Shown: one piece after another, positions 26,848 to 36,157 of the stretch
Layout of the letters: each line of letters starts with the position of its first letter
Numbering within the stretch: position 1 is the stretch's first letter
Assembly: GCF_037113415.1 (NCBI RefSeq)
Contig: NZ_CP146608.1
Span: 1,198,501-1,262,500 of the forward strand
Direction: 5' to 3'
Origin: Devosia sp. XK-2
GTDB taxonomy: Bacteria; Pseudomonadota; Alphaproteobacteria; Rhizobiales; Devosiaceae
Length of the DNA stretch: 64,000 bases
The notes under the pieces: generated by a model
What the model saw: the letters and a program-made list of their open reading frames with translations, nothing else
What the model was told of the DNA's origin: nothing
Database searches by the model: none
Made by a program: the position numbers and the translations under genes

Positions 26848-27771
26848 TCATTTCTCTGTTCGTTTATGATGTTTGAACACGCTCGTCGCGCAGTCGATGA
26901 AAGCCCGAAGCTTGGGCTGCAACTGGCTCTTGGTCGGAAAGTAGAGAAAGTAGCCGCTGTCTGACGGTAGCTGACTTTCGAAGTAGCTCTTGAGCGTACC
27001 GCTGTGAACGTGCTGCGCTACGGTAGCAACCGGCAGGAAGGCGAGGCCGTGACCATCGATGGCAAGGCTCGTTATGGCCCTGAGATCGTCCACAATGATG
27101 TGCCGGCGAGGCTGGATGGACAACTCCTGGCCATCTCGCACGAAACTCCAGCGATGAACGCTGTTGGCGCTCCGAAACCGGTAAAGAATGGCGTCGTGGT
27201 CGAGCAGGTCCTCTAGTTGCTGTGGCGCGCCGTGCTGTGCGACGTAGTCGGGGCTGCCCACGATCGCCCATTTGATTGGCGGCGATATTCTGACTGCCAC
27301 CATGTCCTTGGCCACAGACTCCCCAAGTCGAATGCCTGCGTCAAACCCCGACCCTATGAGGTCGACCAAGGCGTCGTTTACGGAGATCTCGAGGGCTACG
27401 GCGGGATATTGAGCGCTGTATTGTTTGATCACGGGACGAAGCAGCGGCTCAATTGCCAGTGTCGGCACAGTCAGTCGCAGTGTTCCGGTCGGCGTTTCCC
27501 CTAAAGCCGCGACGGACTGGAAGCCTTCTTTTGCCTGTGCTGCTGCGGATAGGAGGTGATCGGCGAGTACACGTCCAGCTTCCGTTAATGCAACCCGCCG
27601 CGTCGTTCGCTGAAGGAGGGCCGTGCCTGCTCGGGCTTCCAAGGCTCGGACGGCTTTGCTTATTGCCGTGGTGGTAACGCCCAATGCCTTGGCGGCCTGG
27701 GTGAAACTGCCATTTTCGGCAACCGCAAGAAACGGCGATACATGGTCAAAAAGGCTCTTGTCAAACGTCAA
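26848..27771 (-). CDS. LysR family transcriptional regulator
   Basis: A 307-residue LTTR. The winged HTH is FTQAAKALGVTTTAISKAVRA (split here as FTQAAKALGV and TTTAISKAVR, ~23-42), and the effector domain has GTLRLTVPTLAIEPL (~95). The start is TTG 27771: the codon before it is a stop and AGGGG lies 7 nt upstream, so no other start fits. It is divergent from the SDR at 27866 with 94 nt between starts and very likely controls it. Confidence 0.92.
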   Translation of the reverse strand: MTFDKSLFDHVSPFLAVAENGSFTQAAKALGVTTTAISKAVRALEARAGTALLQRTTRRVALTEAGRVLADHLLSAAAQAKEGFQSVAALGETPTGTLRLTVPTLAIEPLLRPVIKQYSAQYPAVALEISVNDALVDLIGSGFDAGIRLGESVAKDMVAVRISPPIKWAIVGSPDYVAQHGAPQQLEDLLDHDAILYRFRSANSVHRWSFVRDGQELSIQPRRHIIVDDLRAITSLAIDGHGLAFLPVATVAQHVHSGTLKSYFESQLPSDSGYFLYFPTKSQLQPKLRAFIDCATSVFKHHKRTEK

Positions 27772-27865
27772 TTATGCACCCCTGGTTCACACTTCATGTC
27801 GCATTCAGTATCTTTTGGCAATGGTAGCCACGAGCTACGTCATTGTTCTCAGCAAGGAGAACACT

Positions 27866-28690
27866 ATGACTACGCAGACGTGGTACATTACGGGCACCTC
27901 GTCGGGCCTTGGCCTGATCCTGACCGAAAAGCTGCTGCGGCGCGGCGATCGCGTTTTCGCCACTGTCCGGCGGGCAGGCCCGCTTGATACGTTGCAGGAG
28001 GAATTTGGCGAACAGCTGATTGTCGATCACCTCGACGTGTCGGAGAACGGCGCCGCGCGCCTGTCCGTGGACCGAGCCTTCGATCGGTTCGGACAGATTG
28101 ACGTCGTCGTCAGCAATGCAGGGTACGGGTTGTATGGTGCTGCCGAGGAGGTGACGGGCGCCCAAATCCGTCATCAGATTGATACTAACCTTATCGGTTC
28201 AATCGACGTTATCCGGGCCGCATTGCCGCATTTGCGAGAACAGGGCGGTGGCCGCATTGTGCAGATTTCCTCGGGAGGCGGTCAGGTCACTTTGCCCAAC
28301 TACAGCGTCTATCATGCCACCAAGTGGGGCATCGAAGGGTTTGTGGAAGCTGTGGCCCAGGAAGTCGCAACCTTCGGCATTCAGTGCACCATAGTCGAGC
28401 CGGGCGCCGCCGCGACCAATTTTCTGCGGAGTCTGGACTCCACCCCGGCAATGGACGTCTACAAGGACACTCCGTCGGGGAAATGGCGCGAACTGATCGC
28501 GAGTGGCGCGTTCGACGACTTCGGAAATCCCGAGAAGATGTGTTCCACGATCATCGAGTTCATAGATAGTGGCGACCCCGCACTGCGTTTGCCACTCGGC
28601 GTACAGACCGCCGATTTTATAGAACAGACCCTTCAGAAGCGCTTGGAGGACATGCGCGCCGTAAGGAGCTACTCCGTGGCAGCTGATTGA
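27866..28690 (+). CDS. Short-chain dehydrogenase/reductase beside LysR
   Basis: A 274-residue classical SDR: cofactor site YITGTSSGLGLILTEKLL (~7-24), motif VSNAGYGLYG (~83-92), catalytic Ser in QISSGGG (~137) and YHATK (~150-154). ATG 27866 is chosen because AAGGAGA is 5 nt upstream; the longer open frame overlaps the LysR gene. NSAG-type spelling (VSNAG) differs slightly from the common NNAG. Substrate unknown; oxidoreduction of a small carbonyl is likely. Confidence 0.92.
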   Translation: MTTQTWYITGTSSGLGLILTEKLLRRGDRVFATVRRAGPLDTLQEEFGEQLIVDHLDVSENGAARLSVDRAFDRFGQIDVVVSNAGYGLYGAAEEVTGAQIRHQIDTNLIGSIDVIRAALPHLREQGGGRIVQISSGGGQVTLPNYSVYHATKWGIEGFVEAVAQEVATFGIQCTIVEPGAAATNFLRSLDSTPAMDVYKDTPSGKWRELIASGAFDDFGNPEKMCSTIIEFIDSGDPALRLPLGVQTADFIEQTLQKRLEDMRAVRSYSVAAD

Positions 28691-29089
28691 TCTGATCCTG
28701 GCCCCTGGATGCGTGGTGCGGCGGCTGGGGCGGACAATTCTGCCAAAAGAATAGACCAACACACGTCCGGCCGATGACAGTTGACTGCCAGGCCGGACGC
28801 TCTCCTCTTCAATGCTATCCTGTTAAGGCGATCAAAAAAGCTTCTGTCAGGGCAAAGGCCGCGAGGGCGATTGGACACATCGTGCGTCCAGGCTCATGCC
28901 TGTTCAGTGCCGGATCGCCCGACTGTGCGGTCCACTGGTATGCGCCCCTAGGTTAAGCAATTGGACGCTACTGAATGGCAAACTGAGCAAGTGCATTCGC
29001 CTTACCGACACGCCTAGGCCGTTTGCGACGATGGGTGTTTATAGGCAGGGCGAAGTAAGTATCCGTCGCATACGATCGCTCTTGCTGTC
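28691..29089. other. Intergenic region between SDR and VOC genes
   Basis: About 400 bp between convergent genes. Short open frames only, none with a recognisable pattern. I see no clear terminator hairpin and no RNA gene. Confidence 0.3.
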
Positions 29090-29488
29090 CTAGCGCTGTC
29101 CGAAGCGCGCCTTGGCCGCATCGGTAAAGGGCATGAACAAGCTGACGGCAGAGCCTTCAGGGTCTCGAATCTGGAACGTCCGATTGCCCCAAGGCAACAG
29201 CTTGGGCTCATGTACTATTTCTGCTTTGTCTTTGAGCCTTTCAAACGCAGCGTCGATGTCATCGACCATAAATTCAAGGATTGCAGTGCGGTTGGCGCGT
29301 GGCTTCGAACTCCCCGCACTGAACAAGGCGACTGTTTCCGCACTTCCGATGGCAAGTGTGCCGGCTGAGGTGACGATTTCGGCGAATTGCGGCGCCAGCC
29401 AGGCGGCGGCTTTTTCTGTCACCATCTCATAGAACGCCACCATGGATTTGATATCGTCGGCAATGAGGCGGACGGATGCGAACTTCAT
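29090..29488 (-). CDS. VOC family (glyoxalase/bleomycin-resistance-like) protein
   Basis: A 132-residue vicinal-oxygen-chelate fold of two beta-alpha-beta-beta-beta units, starting KFASVRLIADDIKSMVAFYE and ending with the typical FQIRDPEGSAVSLFMP. Members bind metal and act as glyoxalases, dioxygenases or antibiotic-binding proteins. It is divergent from the WYL regulator at 29593 with about 100 nt between, so it is probably that regulator's target. Substrate unknown. Confidence 0.88.
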   Translation of the reverse strand: MKFASVRLIADDIKSMVAFYEMVTEKAAAWLAPQFAEIVTSAGTLAIGSAETVALFSAGSSKPRANRTAILEFMVDDIDAAFERLKDKAEIVHEPKLLPWGNRTFQIRDPEGSAVSLFMPFTDAAKARFGQR

Positions 29489-29592
29489 GACATTTCCTTT
29501 GGTTCTGTGCGGTTGTCCAACGACGGCTTGCGCAGAACAGGCATGTAGCGCATTGCTGCTGCCACCGTTATGTCAGCAGGAGTCATGAGGCC

Positions 29593-30306
29593 GTGCGGCG
29601 CGCAGACCGCCTTTTTCAGATCATTCAGATATTGCGCCGCTCGAACCGCCCCGTGACGGGCGCTGCGTTGGCGGCCGAGTTGGAAGTGTCCCCGCGCACG
29701 GTTTATCGGGACGTCGCCGCGCTTATGGCGCAACGGGTGCCGATTCAGGGCGAGGCAGGGTTCGGCTATCTCCTGGCGGACGAATACGACATGCCACCCT
29801 TGATGCTTACCCCGGCGGAGCTCGAGGCTATGGTGCTTGGCGCGCAATGGGTCGCGATGCGCGGCGATCCGCAGCTCTCACCTGCTGCTCTGGATGTTCT
29901 TGCCAAGATTGTTATGGCTGTTCCCGCTCACCTCAGACCCTTCGTTGCCGAGCCGAGCACTGCGGCGAGAACGCCTCTGAATGCGTTGGCGGAGCAAGCA
30001 GATACAGCGATGATGCGGGAAGCAATTCGCAGGCGGATGAAGATGTTCGTGGCCTACGCGGCTGAGGACGACAAGCGGACGGAGCGCACAGTCTGGCCAG
30101 TTGTGCTCGGCTATTCGGACACGCAATGCGTCCTGATCGCATGGTGTGAGCTACGGCAGGCCTTTCGGCATTTCCGCACCGACAGGATAGTGGCCGCCGA
30201 GATACTCGACCTACCCATCCCAGCAACCCGTAGCGCGCTGGCTCGACGTTGGGAGGCTTGGCGGACTGCGGAACTTGCACAGGGCATAGGGTCAACACCG
30301 AGGTGA
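29593..30306 (+). CDS. HTH/WYL-domain transcriptional regulator, YafY type
   Basis: A 237-residue regulator with an N-terminal DeoR-like HTH (MRRADRLFQIIQILRRS, VSPRTVYRDVAAL at ~31-43) and a C-terminal WYL domain around ~140-215 (here VWPVVLGYSDTQCVLIAWCE). The GTG start at 29593 is chosen because the family start MRRADRLFQII begins exactly there; an overlapping ATG at 29585 is out of frame. It likely controls the divergent VOC gene. Confidence 0.9.
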   Translation: MRRADRLFQIIQILRRSNRPVTGAALAAELEVSPRTVYRDVAALMAQRVPIQGEAGFGYLLADEYDMPPLMLTPAELEAMVLGAQWVAMRGDPQLSPAALDVLAKIVMAVPAHLRPFVAEPSTAARTPLNALAEQADTAMMREAIRRRMKMFVAYAAEDDKRTERTVWPVVLGYSDTQCVLIAWCELRQAFRHFRTDRIVAAEILDLPIPATRSALARRWEAWRTAELAQGIGSTPR

Positions 30307-30436
30307 TCAACAGAGCTGACAGAACCTGATCATTGGACAACTACTTGCTCCGGCGGCGTCGACGAAGGCCCTCTCACAAACAGGCTGACGGCTATCCATG
30401 TGTCGTCCTGCAGGATGCAAGCGGTGCCTTGAGGGT

Positions 30437-30790
30437 TTATCGCGAGGTTCGACGTGCCATCAGTCCGGCGTCTGGTGCAGCACCAGAGGCTGCGACCCCG
30501 TATTGGATTTCGCGTACCCTATCCATATCATCCGCAGCGTCCACGAAACAGTAGGAGGCCCTGGCTTTTCGACCCCGTCTCACCCACTTTTGCGCCACAC
30601 CATCCTTCAATCGATTCCTACCCGACACTTGCGGATCGAAATTGGATTCATTCGTTGCCGCGACGCACCGGCACACGTTGCAAGCGAGAGATATACCCGA
30701 ATCCAGGGCGAGCATGGTAAGGCCGCGGAGCTTTTCTTGGTACTTTTTGAGGCAAAGCTTGGTGAAGGCCTTCACCTGCTCCTCGGTCAT
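30437..30790 (-). CDS. Doubtful small hypothetical protein (117 aa)
   Basis: A frame with ATG 30790, GAGGG at suitable spacing, and a well-formed charged start (MTEEQVKAFTKLCLKKYQEK). The first 30 or so codons end mostly in G or C, like real genes here, but codon use decays afterwards, so this may be a truncated or degenerating gene. No domain recognised. It is the only plausible gene in the 760 bp between the WYL regulator and tRNA-Gln; the rest of that stretch holds nothing I can name. Confidence 0.3.
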   Translation of the reverse strand: MTEEQVKAFTKLCLKKYQEKLRGLTMLALDSGISLACNVCRCVAATNESNFDPQVSGRNRLKDGVAQKWVRRGRKARASYCFVDAADDMDRVREIQYGVAASGAAPDAGLMARRTSR

Positions 30791-31068
30791 ACTGCCCTCA
30801 CGCAAACCATCAAGCGAGCGCTCGCTTTCGAGCGTTAGGACACAAGATAGCTGTCGGGCGACCCGCCAGTCTCGTGTGCCGAGACTGAAATCCACATATG
30901 CGTCAGAGCCTGGGATGCGTCGGCGTCAATAATAGGCTTGGTTACGGAGGCTGCAAAACTGGACTGCTCTGCACATGTTGGGGCCCTTTGTGTGAGGCCT
31001 TGTGTACGACGGAGCCGCAGCGAGAATTTCGCTTTCAGCTTCTAATTACAGCGGCTTGATTGAAAGTT

Positions 31069-31142
31069 TGGCTGGGGAACCTGGATTCGAACCAAGATCG
31101 ACGGAGTCAGAGTCCGCTGTTCTACCATTGAACTATTCCCCA
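31069..31142 (-). tRNA. tRNA-Gln(CTG)
   Basis: Reads as a full cloverleaf on the minus strand: acceptor TGGGGAA/TTCCCCA, D arm GTTC-AATGGTAG-AAC, anticodon stem GCGGA/TCCGT with loop CTCTGAC (anticodon CTG, decoding CAG), T arm CTTGG-TTCGAAT-CCAGG, discriminator G and an encoded CCA. All stems pair, with one T-G in the T stem. Confidence 0.97.
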
Positions 31143-31571
31143 GCAGATGCCTGCTGGCAGGTCGGCGCGGCGGCCCTTGGGGCGGCGAAGCGCGACGGGG
31201 GTCTCATTAGACAAAGCTGGCACCGAATGCAAGCGGGACGCGGCGGGATTATGCCGCGCTGGGGAAAATTCCTTGTTTTGCCGCTATCGGGGCGCGGTGG
31301 ACCATGGTTATGGGGCAGGAGCGTCGGCCGGGTGGCCGACCTTGTCCGGCATCGGGGCGCCGGCGGCCGCGTCGCGACGCGGAAAAGCCTGGAGGGCGAG
31401 GGGGCGCGAGCCATGCCGGGTGGGCATGCCTGACGCGATGGCGCTGAAGTAACGCTTTGCGTTGCGCTTGGGGCTGCCTTGCTCTACCGTCATTTCCGAC
31501 AACGCAACATAAGGTGCGTTCGGGCGCGGCCGGTTCAAACGGTCCTGCGACCGCGCACCAAGGAGCCAAAA
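31143..31571. other. Intergenic region between tRNA-Gln and ppx
   Basis: About 430 bp that must carry the promoters of tRNA-Gln (minus) and ppx (plus). Overlapping open frames exist on both strands, but none has a recognisable protein pattern. Nothing else seen. Confidence 0.35.
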
Positions 31572-32753
31572 GTGACCGAACCTGTTCGGTCCGCCCTGGT
31601 CTCGGCCCTTGTGGACGAGGCCGGAGCCGGCGTCTCTTCCGGCACAGACCGGGAGGGCAGGGGGCGCGCTTCGCCGCCTCGCACGCCGGATCAACGGACC
31701 CCAAACGCCCCCCATCCCAGGCGCGGTCGCGGGCCGCTTTACGCGGCGCTGGATCTGGGAACCAATAATTGCCGCCTGCTCATCGCCCGCCCGCATGATC
31801 GCGGCTTCCGCGTGCTGGACGGCTTTACGCGCATCGTGCGGCTGGGCGAGGGCGTGTCGGTGACTGGGCGGCTGTCCGACGCGGCCATGGAGCGCACGCT
31901 CGATGCTTTGCGCCAATGCCGCAACAAGTTGCGCGACCACCAGCCCACCCGCATGCGGCTGATCGCCACCGAGGCCTGCCGCGCCGCCGAGAACGGCCCC
32001 GCCTTTCTCGATCGCGTCCGCAATGAAATCGGGCTTGATCTCGAAATCGTCGACCGCCGTACCGAGGCCGAACTGGCCGTCACTGGATGCGCCGACCTGA
32101 TCGACAGCGCGGCGCAGGGCGCCTTGATGTTCGATATTGGCGGCGGCTCATCCGAACTGGCATGGCTCGATTTCCGCGGCGGCAGGCCGCGCGCCCAGGG
32201 GCGCATGTCGGCCTCGATTCGCTCCTGGCAGTCGCTGCCGGTGGGCGTGGTCTCGATCGCCGAAAAATTCGGTGGCGTCGATGTGACCCCTGAGGTTTTC
32301 GAGGCCATGGTCGACTATGTCGGCTCGCATCTGAGGCAGTTCCGGGGCCGCGAAAAGCTCAAGCAGATGATCGGCACCCATCCGGTACACCTGATCGGCA
32401 CCTCGGGTACGGTCACCACGCTGGCGGGGCTGCATCTGGGCCTGGAACGCTATGAGCGGCAAAAGGTCGATGGGCTCTGGATGCGGCGCGACCAGGTGGA
32501 CCAGACGATGCGCGCGCTGCTCGGCATGCCCTTTGACCGCCGCGTCGCCCACCCCTGTATCGGCAAGGATCGCGCCGATCTGGTGCTGCCCGGCTGCGCT
32601 ATTTTCGAGGCTATCCGCCGCGAATGGCCGACCGAGCGCGTGCGCGTGGCCGACAGGGGGTTGCGCGAGGGGATCTTGATCTCGTTGATGGATGCCGACC
32701 GCTCGCATAAGCGGCCCAATCGTTACCCCAGGAGGCAGGGCAATGGCCAATAA
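31572..32753 (+). CDS. ppx: Ppx/GppA family phosphatase
   Basis: A 393-residue exopolyphosphatase/pppGpp phosphatase of the sugar-kinase/actin fold, cytosolic. Phosphate loops are [11 protein letters not shown] (~60-70) and [10 protein letters not shown] (~188-197); [11 protein letters not shown] is also typical. GTG 31572 is chosen because AGGAG sits 6 nt upstream. About 55 residues of Pro/Arg/Gly-rich, probably disordered sequence come before the fold. It overlaps rlmE by 11 nt, and this pairing is common in rhizobia. Whether it acts on polyphosphate or pppGpp cannot be decided. Confidence 0.92.
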   Translation: MTEPVRSALVSALVDEAGAGVSSGTDREGRGRASPPRTPDQRTPNAPHPRRGRGPLYAALDLGTNNCRLLIARPHDRGFRVLDGFTRIVRLGEGVSVTGRLSDAAMERTLDALRQCRNKLRDHQPTRMRLIATEACRAAENGPAFLDRVRNEIGLDLEIVDRRTEAELAVTGCADLIDSAAQGALMFDIGGGSSELAWLDFRGGRPRAQGRMSASIRSWQSLPVGVVSIAEKFGGVDVTPEVFEAMVDYVGSHLRQFRGREKLKQMIGTHPVHLIGTSGTVTTLAGLHLGLERYERQKVDGLWMRRDQVDQTMRALLGMPFDRRVAHPCIGKDRADLVLPGCAIFEAIRREWPTERVRVADRGLREGILISLMDADRSHKRPNRYPRRQGNGQ

Positions 32754-33483
32754 CAAGGCTCTGGGCACGGGCGGCCGGAAGTCCGACAAGGACCTTAAGA
32801 TCCGGGTGAAGACCGCCAAGGGCCGCAAGGTCGCCTCGACCAAATGGCTCGAGCGCCAGCTCAACGATCCCTATGTGGCGCGCGCGCGCGCCGAAGGCTA
32901 TCGCTCCCGCGCGGCCTTCAAGATCAAGGAAATGGACGAAAAGCAGCGCTTTTTCAAAAAGGGCATGCGCGTCGTCGATCTGGGCGCGGCGCCGGGCGGC
33001 TGGTCGCAGGTAGCGGCCAAGGCCGTCGGCTCGACCGTCGAAAATCCGCTGGTGGTCGGCATCGACTATCTCGATATGGACCCTATTCCCGGCGTTATCC
33101 TCTTCAAGAAGGATTTCACCGAGGACGATGCGCCGGCCTTGCTGATCGAGGCCCTGGGCGACCACAAGGCCGATGTGGTCATGAGCGACATGGCCTGGCC
33201 CACGACCGGCCACCGCGCCACCGATCACCTGCGTATCGTGCATCTCGTAGAGATCGCCGCCGATTTCGCCATCCAGGTACTGGCGCCGGGCGGATCCTTC
33301 GTCGCCAAAGTGTTTCAAGGCGGCACCGAGCATGAGCTGTTGCACATGCTCAAACGCCACTTCTCCTCGACCTTCCATATCAAGCCGCCCTCGAGCCGCA
33401 AGGACTCGGCGGAGGCGTACCTCGTTGCGAAGGGGTTTAAGGGCTCGACACCGGCCGACGGCGAAATCACTCCGGTGGAGTGA
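32743..33483 (+). CDS. rlmE: 23S rRNA 2'-O-methyltransferase RlmE (FtsJ)
   Basis: A 246-residue SAM-dependent enzyme that methylates U2552 of 23S rRNA late in 50S assembly. SAM site [18 protein letters not shown] (~81-98); the catalytic K-D-K-E set fits [25 protein letters not shown] and [12 protein letters not shown] basic N-terminal extension of about 40 residues is usual in alphaproteobacteria. ATG 32743 has AGGAGG 7 nt upstream. The end of the gene is part of the palindromic element at 33444-33497. Confidence 0.95.
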   Translation: MANNKALGTGGRKSDKDLKIRVKTAKGRKVASTKWLERQLNDPYVARARAEGYRSRAAFKIKEMDEKQRFFKKGMRVVDLGAAPGGWSQVAAKAVGSTVENPLVVGIDYLDMDPIPGVILFKKDFTEDDAPALLIEALGDHKADVVMSDMAWPTTGHRATDHLRIVHLVEIAADFAIQVLAPGGSFVAKVFQGGTEHELLHMLKRHFSSTFHIKPPSSRKDSAEAYLVAKGFKGSTPADGEITPVE

Positions 33484-33497
33484 TTTCAGGTGTCGAG
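33444..33497 (+). repeat. Nested palindromic element, copy A (end of rlmE)
   Basis: Outer 9-bp stem CTCGACACC/GGTGTCGAG encloses a small hairpin GCCG-A-CGGC and an 11-bp hairpin GAAATCACTCC-GGT-GGAGTGATTTC (33463-33487), so it folds as a three-way junction. It spans the rlmE stop codon. A second copy with the same architecture but different, still-pairing stems follows guaA (45094-45155). No T tract, so not a classical terminator. Confidence 0.8.
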
Positions 33498-33565
33498 GCC
33501 ACGAGACCTGCGGTCGAGTGGCGGGCGAAGCGGGCGACGAACAGGCCGCCCGCCTTTGCTGACGA

Positions 33566-34279
33566 TCAGGCCGCGTCGCGGCCATAGCGCGCGATGACAT
33601 CCGCCAGCCCGACATGACCGAGACAGGCGCCCGAGCCGCGGGGTGTGTCGCCGTTCTCGATGGCGGTGGCGAAGACGACGGCGGGGTCGGCCTCCAGCCG
33701 CCGCCTTATGGCAGCAAGACGCGGCCAGCGCTCCGGCGCGGCGACACCATGGAAATCGAGCCAGCGCGCCACCCCGATCAATACGCCATCGGCCAGGCTC
33801 GGCCGCTCGCCCACCAGATAAGGCCCGTCGCCGACAAGGGCTTCGAGCTTGTCATGGCGGCCGATCACCCCCTCCTTGCCGATCTTGTGCAGCACCGAGA
33901 TTGTGCCCGGATCGGGCTCTTCCATCTCCAGCGCTATCCAGAGCGGGCTGAAGGATCCGGTAAAGCCGGTATTGATGAAGCCGAGCATCTGCCACATGCG
34001 GTTCGCTTCGGGCGAACCGGGAGTGAAGCTGACCCGGTGCTCGGTATCCTGCGCAGCGAGCCATTGGGCGATGGCCATGGTCTCGCTGACGGGCCTGCCG
34101 TCTGGCGTGATCAGGGCAGGGGTTTCATGCCGGCCATTGATGCGGGCATAGGTGGGCTCACGCATTTCGCCCAGCATGTCCACGCGGCACAGGCGATAGG
34201 GTTGCCCGAGCCATTCCAGCGCCGCGACGAGGCCCATCGAGCTGCCGGCCGGATGGCCGTAAACGAGAATTGGTTCCAC
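33566..34279 (-). CDS. Glutathione S-transferase family protein
   Basis: A 237-residue GST-fold protein. The thioredoxin-like N-terminal domain begins ILVYGHPAGSSMGLVAALEW and has the cis-Pro/ser motif ETPALITPDGRPVSETMAI (~52-70); the C-terminal half is helical, with PYLVGERPSLADGVLIG (~155-171). It starts at GTG 34279. It is divergent from an HxlR-type regulator 110 nt away, which likely controls it. It probably conjugates or reduces electrophiles with glutathione; substrate unknown. Confidence 0.88.
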   Translation of the reverse strand: MEPILVYGHPAGSSMGLVAALEWLGQPYRLCRVDMLGEMREPTYARINGRHETPALITPDGRPVSETMAIAQWLAAQDTEHRVSFTPGSPEANRMWQMLGFINTGFTGSFSPLWIALEMEEPDPGTISVLHKIGKEGVIGRHDKLEALVGDGPYLVGERPSLADGVLIGVARWLDFHGVAAPERWPRLAAIRRRLEADPAVVFATAIENGDTPRGSGACLGHVGLADVIARYGRDAA

Positions 34280-34389
34280 GATATTTGTCCTTGAATAAGT
34301 TCATCTGGCGCTGCGCAGCTGGTGGAACCTAGCCAATGCGATGCCTAAGTAAATTACGGACAATTTTGTAACCAGCGCTGGAGAGCCTA

Positions 34390-34734
34390 ATGCAGACCCT
34401 CGTTTCCGCCTGCCCCATCGAGGATGTGATGCGGGTTCTCTCGGGCCGCTGGCCCAGCCTGCTGCTCTATTATCTCAAGGATGGCACCAAGCGCTTTAGC
34501 GACCTTCAGCGCGACAATCCCAGCGTTTCCCACCGCATCCTGTCGCTCGAATTGCGCAAGCTCGAACAGGCTGGCCTGGTGGCGCGCACAGCCTTTCCCG
34601 GCTATCCGCTGCGGGTGGAATATGACCTGACGCCCGCCGGCACCCAATTGATGCCACTCATCGATTCCCTGGCCGATTGGTGGTCGACAAGTGCCCGGCT
34701 GCGCGCCCGCCACGCCGTTCCCGCCGAGGCCTGA
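34390..34734 (+). CDS. HxlR family winged-helix regulator
   Basis: A 114-residue MarR/HxlR-type regulator starting with the typical CPIEDVMRVLSGRWPSLLLY (Cys at residue 8) and carrying VSHRILSLELRKLEQAGLV as the winged helix. HxlR proteins often sense electrophiles or redox state through such an N-terminal Cys. It is divergent from the GST and ends 6 nt before the end of the MFS gene pair, so either unit could be its target. Confidence 0.92.
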   Translation: MQTLVSACPIEDVMRVLSGRWPSLLLYYLKDGTKRFSDLQRDNPSVSHRILSLELRKLEQAGLVARTAFPGYPLRVEYDLTPAGTQLMPLIDSLADWWSTSARLRARHAVPAEA

Positions 34735-34740
34735 CAGGCC

Positions 34741-36126
34741 TTAATGCATATGCGGGCCGCCCATGAGCTGGTGGCCGGCATTGCGCGGAATGCGCAGGAA
34801 CATCACCACGGCAATCGCGCTGACGGCGGAAACCACATAAAAGGCCATGTGGAAATCGGCCAGCGCCAGCTCGTCGCCGCCGCGTAGACGGTGCGCCAGT
34901 TCCAGCGTGCCGCCGCCCAGCGCCACGCCCATGGCGAACATCAGCTGACCCCAGACCTGGCTCATCACATTGGCCTGGCCGGCATCCTTGTCCTCCACAT
35001 CGGCGAAAACGAAGGCATTTGAGCCGGTCCAGAACATGGATTGCCAGAAGCCGGTGAAGACCAGAATGCCCAGAATCAGCGGGAAGGGCGTGCCGGGCGC
35101 ATAAAAGCCCATGACCAGGATGCCCAGGGTCGACACCAGTGTTGACACCACCAGCGGATATTTGAACCCCCAGGTTTTGAACATCCAATTGGCGACGAAT
35201 TTGGCCGCCAGCGCACCGATAGCGGCGACAAAGGTGACCATGCCGCTTTCAAACGGCGTCAGCCCGAAGCTCAATTGCAGCATGAGTGGAAAGAGAAAGG
35301 GTACGGCGCCTTGACCAAGACGGAAGAAGCTGCCAGCCACCACCGACACACGGAAGATCGGCAGGCGCAAAAGGCGCAGATCGAGCAATGGATACTCGGC
35401 GACCAGGGCATGGCGCGTGTAGAAATAGCCAAGGCCAATACCCAGCACCGCGGCGACGACGCCATAGATCGGGGGCAGGGCGGGCAGGCTGATCACCGAA
35501 CAGCCAAAGGCGAACAGGGCAAAGGCCAGGCCGGCCAGCACGAAGCCCTTACCATCGATATTGCGCGGCTTGTTGCGCTGATCATTGGGCAGGGCAAAGC
35601 CGACCAGCGCCATGCCCAATAGGCCAATGGGCACATTGATGATGAAGATCCAGTGCCAGGAGAAATAGGTGGTGAGGAACCCGCCAAAGGGCGGGCCGAC
35701 AATCGGCCCGATCAAGGCGGGGATGGTCAGCCAGGCCATGGCATCGACCAATTGATGGCGCGGTGTCATCCGCACCAGCACCAGCCGGGCGACCGGACCC
35801 ATCATCGCTCCGCCCATGCCCTGGATGAAACGCGCACCTACGAACTGGGCCAGGGAGCCGGAAAAGGCGCAGGCAATCGAGCCGATCATGAACACCAGCA
35901 TGGCGGTTCGGAACACCCGCCGCGCGCCGAACCGGTCGGCCATCCAGCTCGATATGGGGATGAAAATGGCGAGGGCCACCAGATAGGCCGTCAGCGCCAG
36001 TTTGAGCGAAATCGGATCGGTGCCGATATCGGCGGCAATGGCCGCCAGTGAAGTGGCAATCACCGTCGAGTCCATGTTTTCCATGAACAGCGCGGTGGCG
36101 AGGATCAGTGGTGTTACGCGCGACAT
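34741..36126 (-). CDS. MFS drug exporter, DHA2-like (copy 1)
   Basis: A 461-residue inner-membrane proton-driven exporter with many hydrophobic segments (about 12-14). Motifs: MDSTVIATSLAAIAADIG in helix 1, MADRFGARRVFRTAM (motif A-like, ~62-76), and GPIVGPPFGGFLTTYFSWHW (motif C region, ~136-155). The His-rich end GGPHMH is unusual. It lies 31 nt downstream of a same-length paralogue (36158-37543), so the two form a tandem duplication, probably one operon. Confidence 0.92.
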   Translation of the reverse strand: MSRVTPLILATALFMENMDSTVIATSLAAIAADIGTDPISLKLALTAYLVALAIFIPISSWMADRFGARRVFRTAMLVFMIGSIACAFSGSLAQFVGARFIQGMGGAMMGPVARLVLVRMTPRHQLVDAMAWLTIPALIGPIVGPPFGGFLTTYFSWHWIFIINVPIGLLGMALVGFALPNDQRNKPRNIDGKGFVLAGLAFALFAFGCSVISLPALPPIYGVVAAVLGIGLGYFYTRHALVAEYPLLDLRLLRLPIFRVSVVAGSFFRLGQGAVPFLFPLMLQLSFGLTPFESGMVTFVAAIGALAAKFVANWMFKTWGFKYPLVVSTLVSTLGILVMGFYAPGTPFPLILGILVFTGFWQSMFWTGSNAFVFADVEDKDAGQANVMSQVWGQLMFAMGVALGGGTLELAHRLRGGDELALADFHMAFYVVSAVSAIAVVMFLRIPRNAGHQLMGGPHMH

Positions 36127-36157
36127 GTGTTTTCACGGCCCGGCGATCCGGGTCCGC

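Noticed and set aside
31069-31142. tRNA-Gln as attachment site for the broken integrase
   Set aside because: The integrase relic is 22 kb away and no partial tRNA copy was seen near it.
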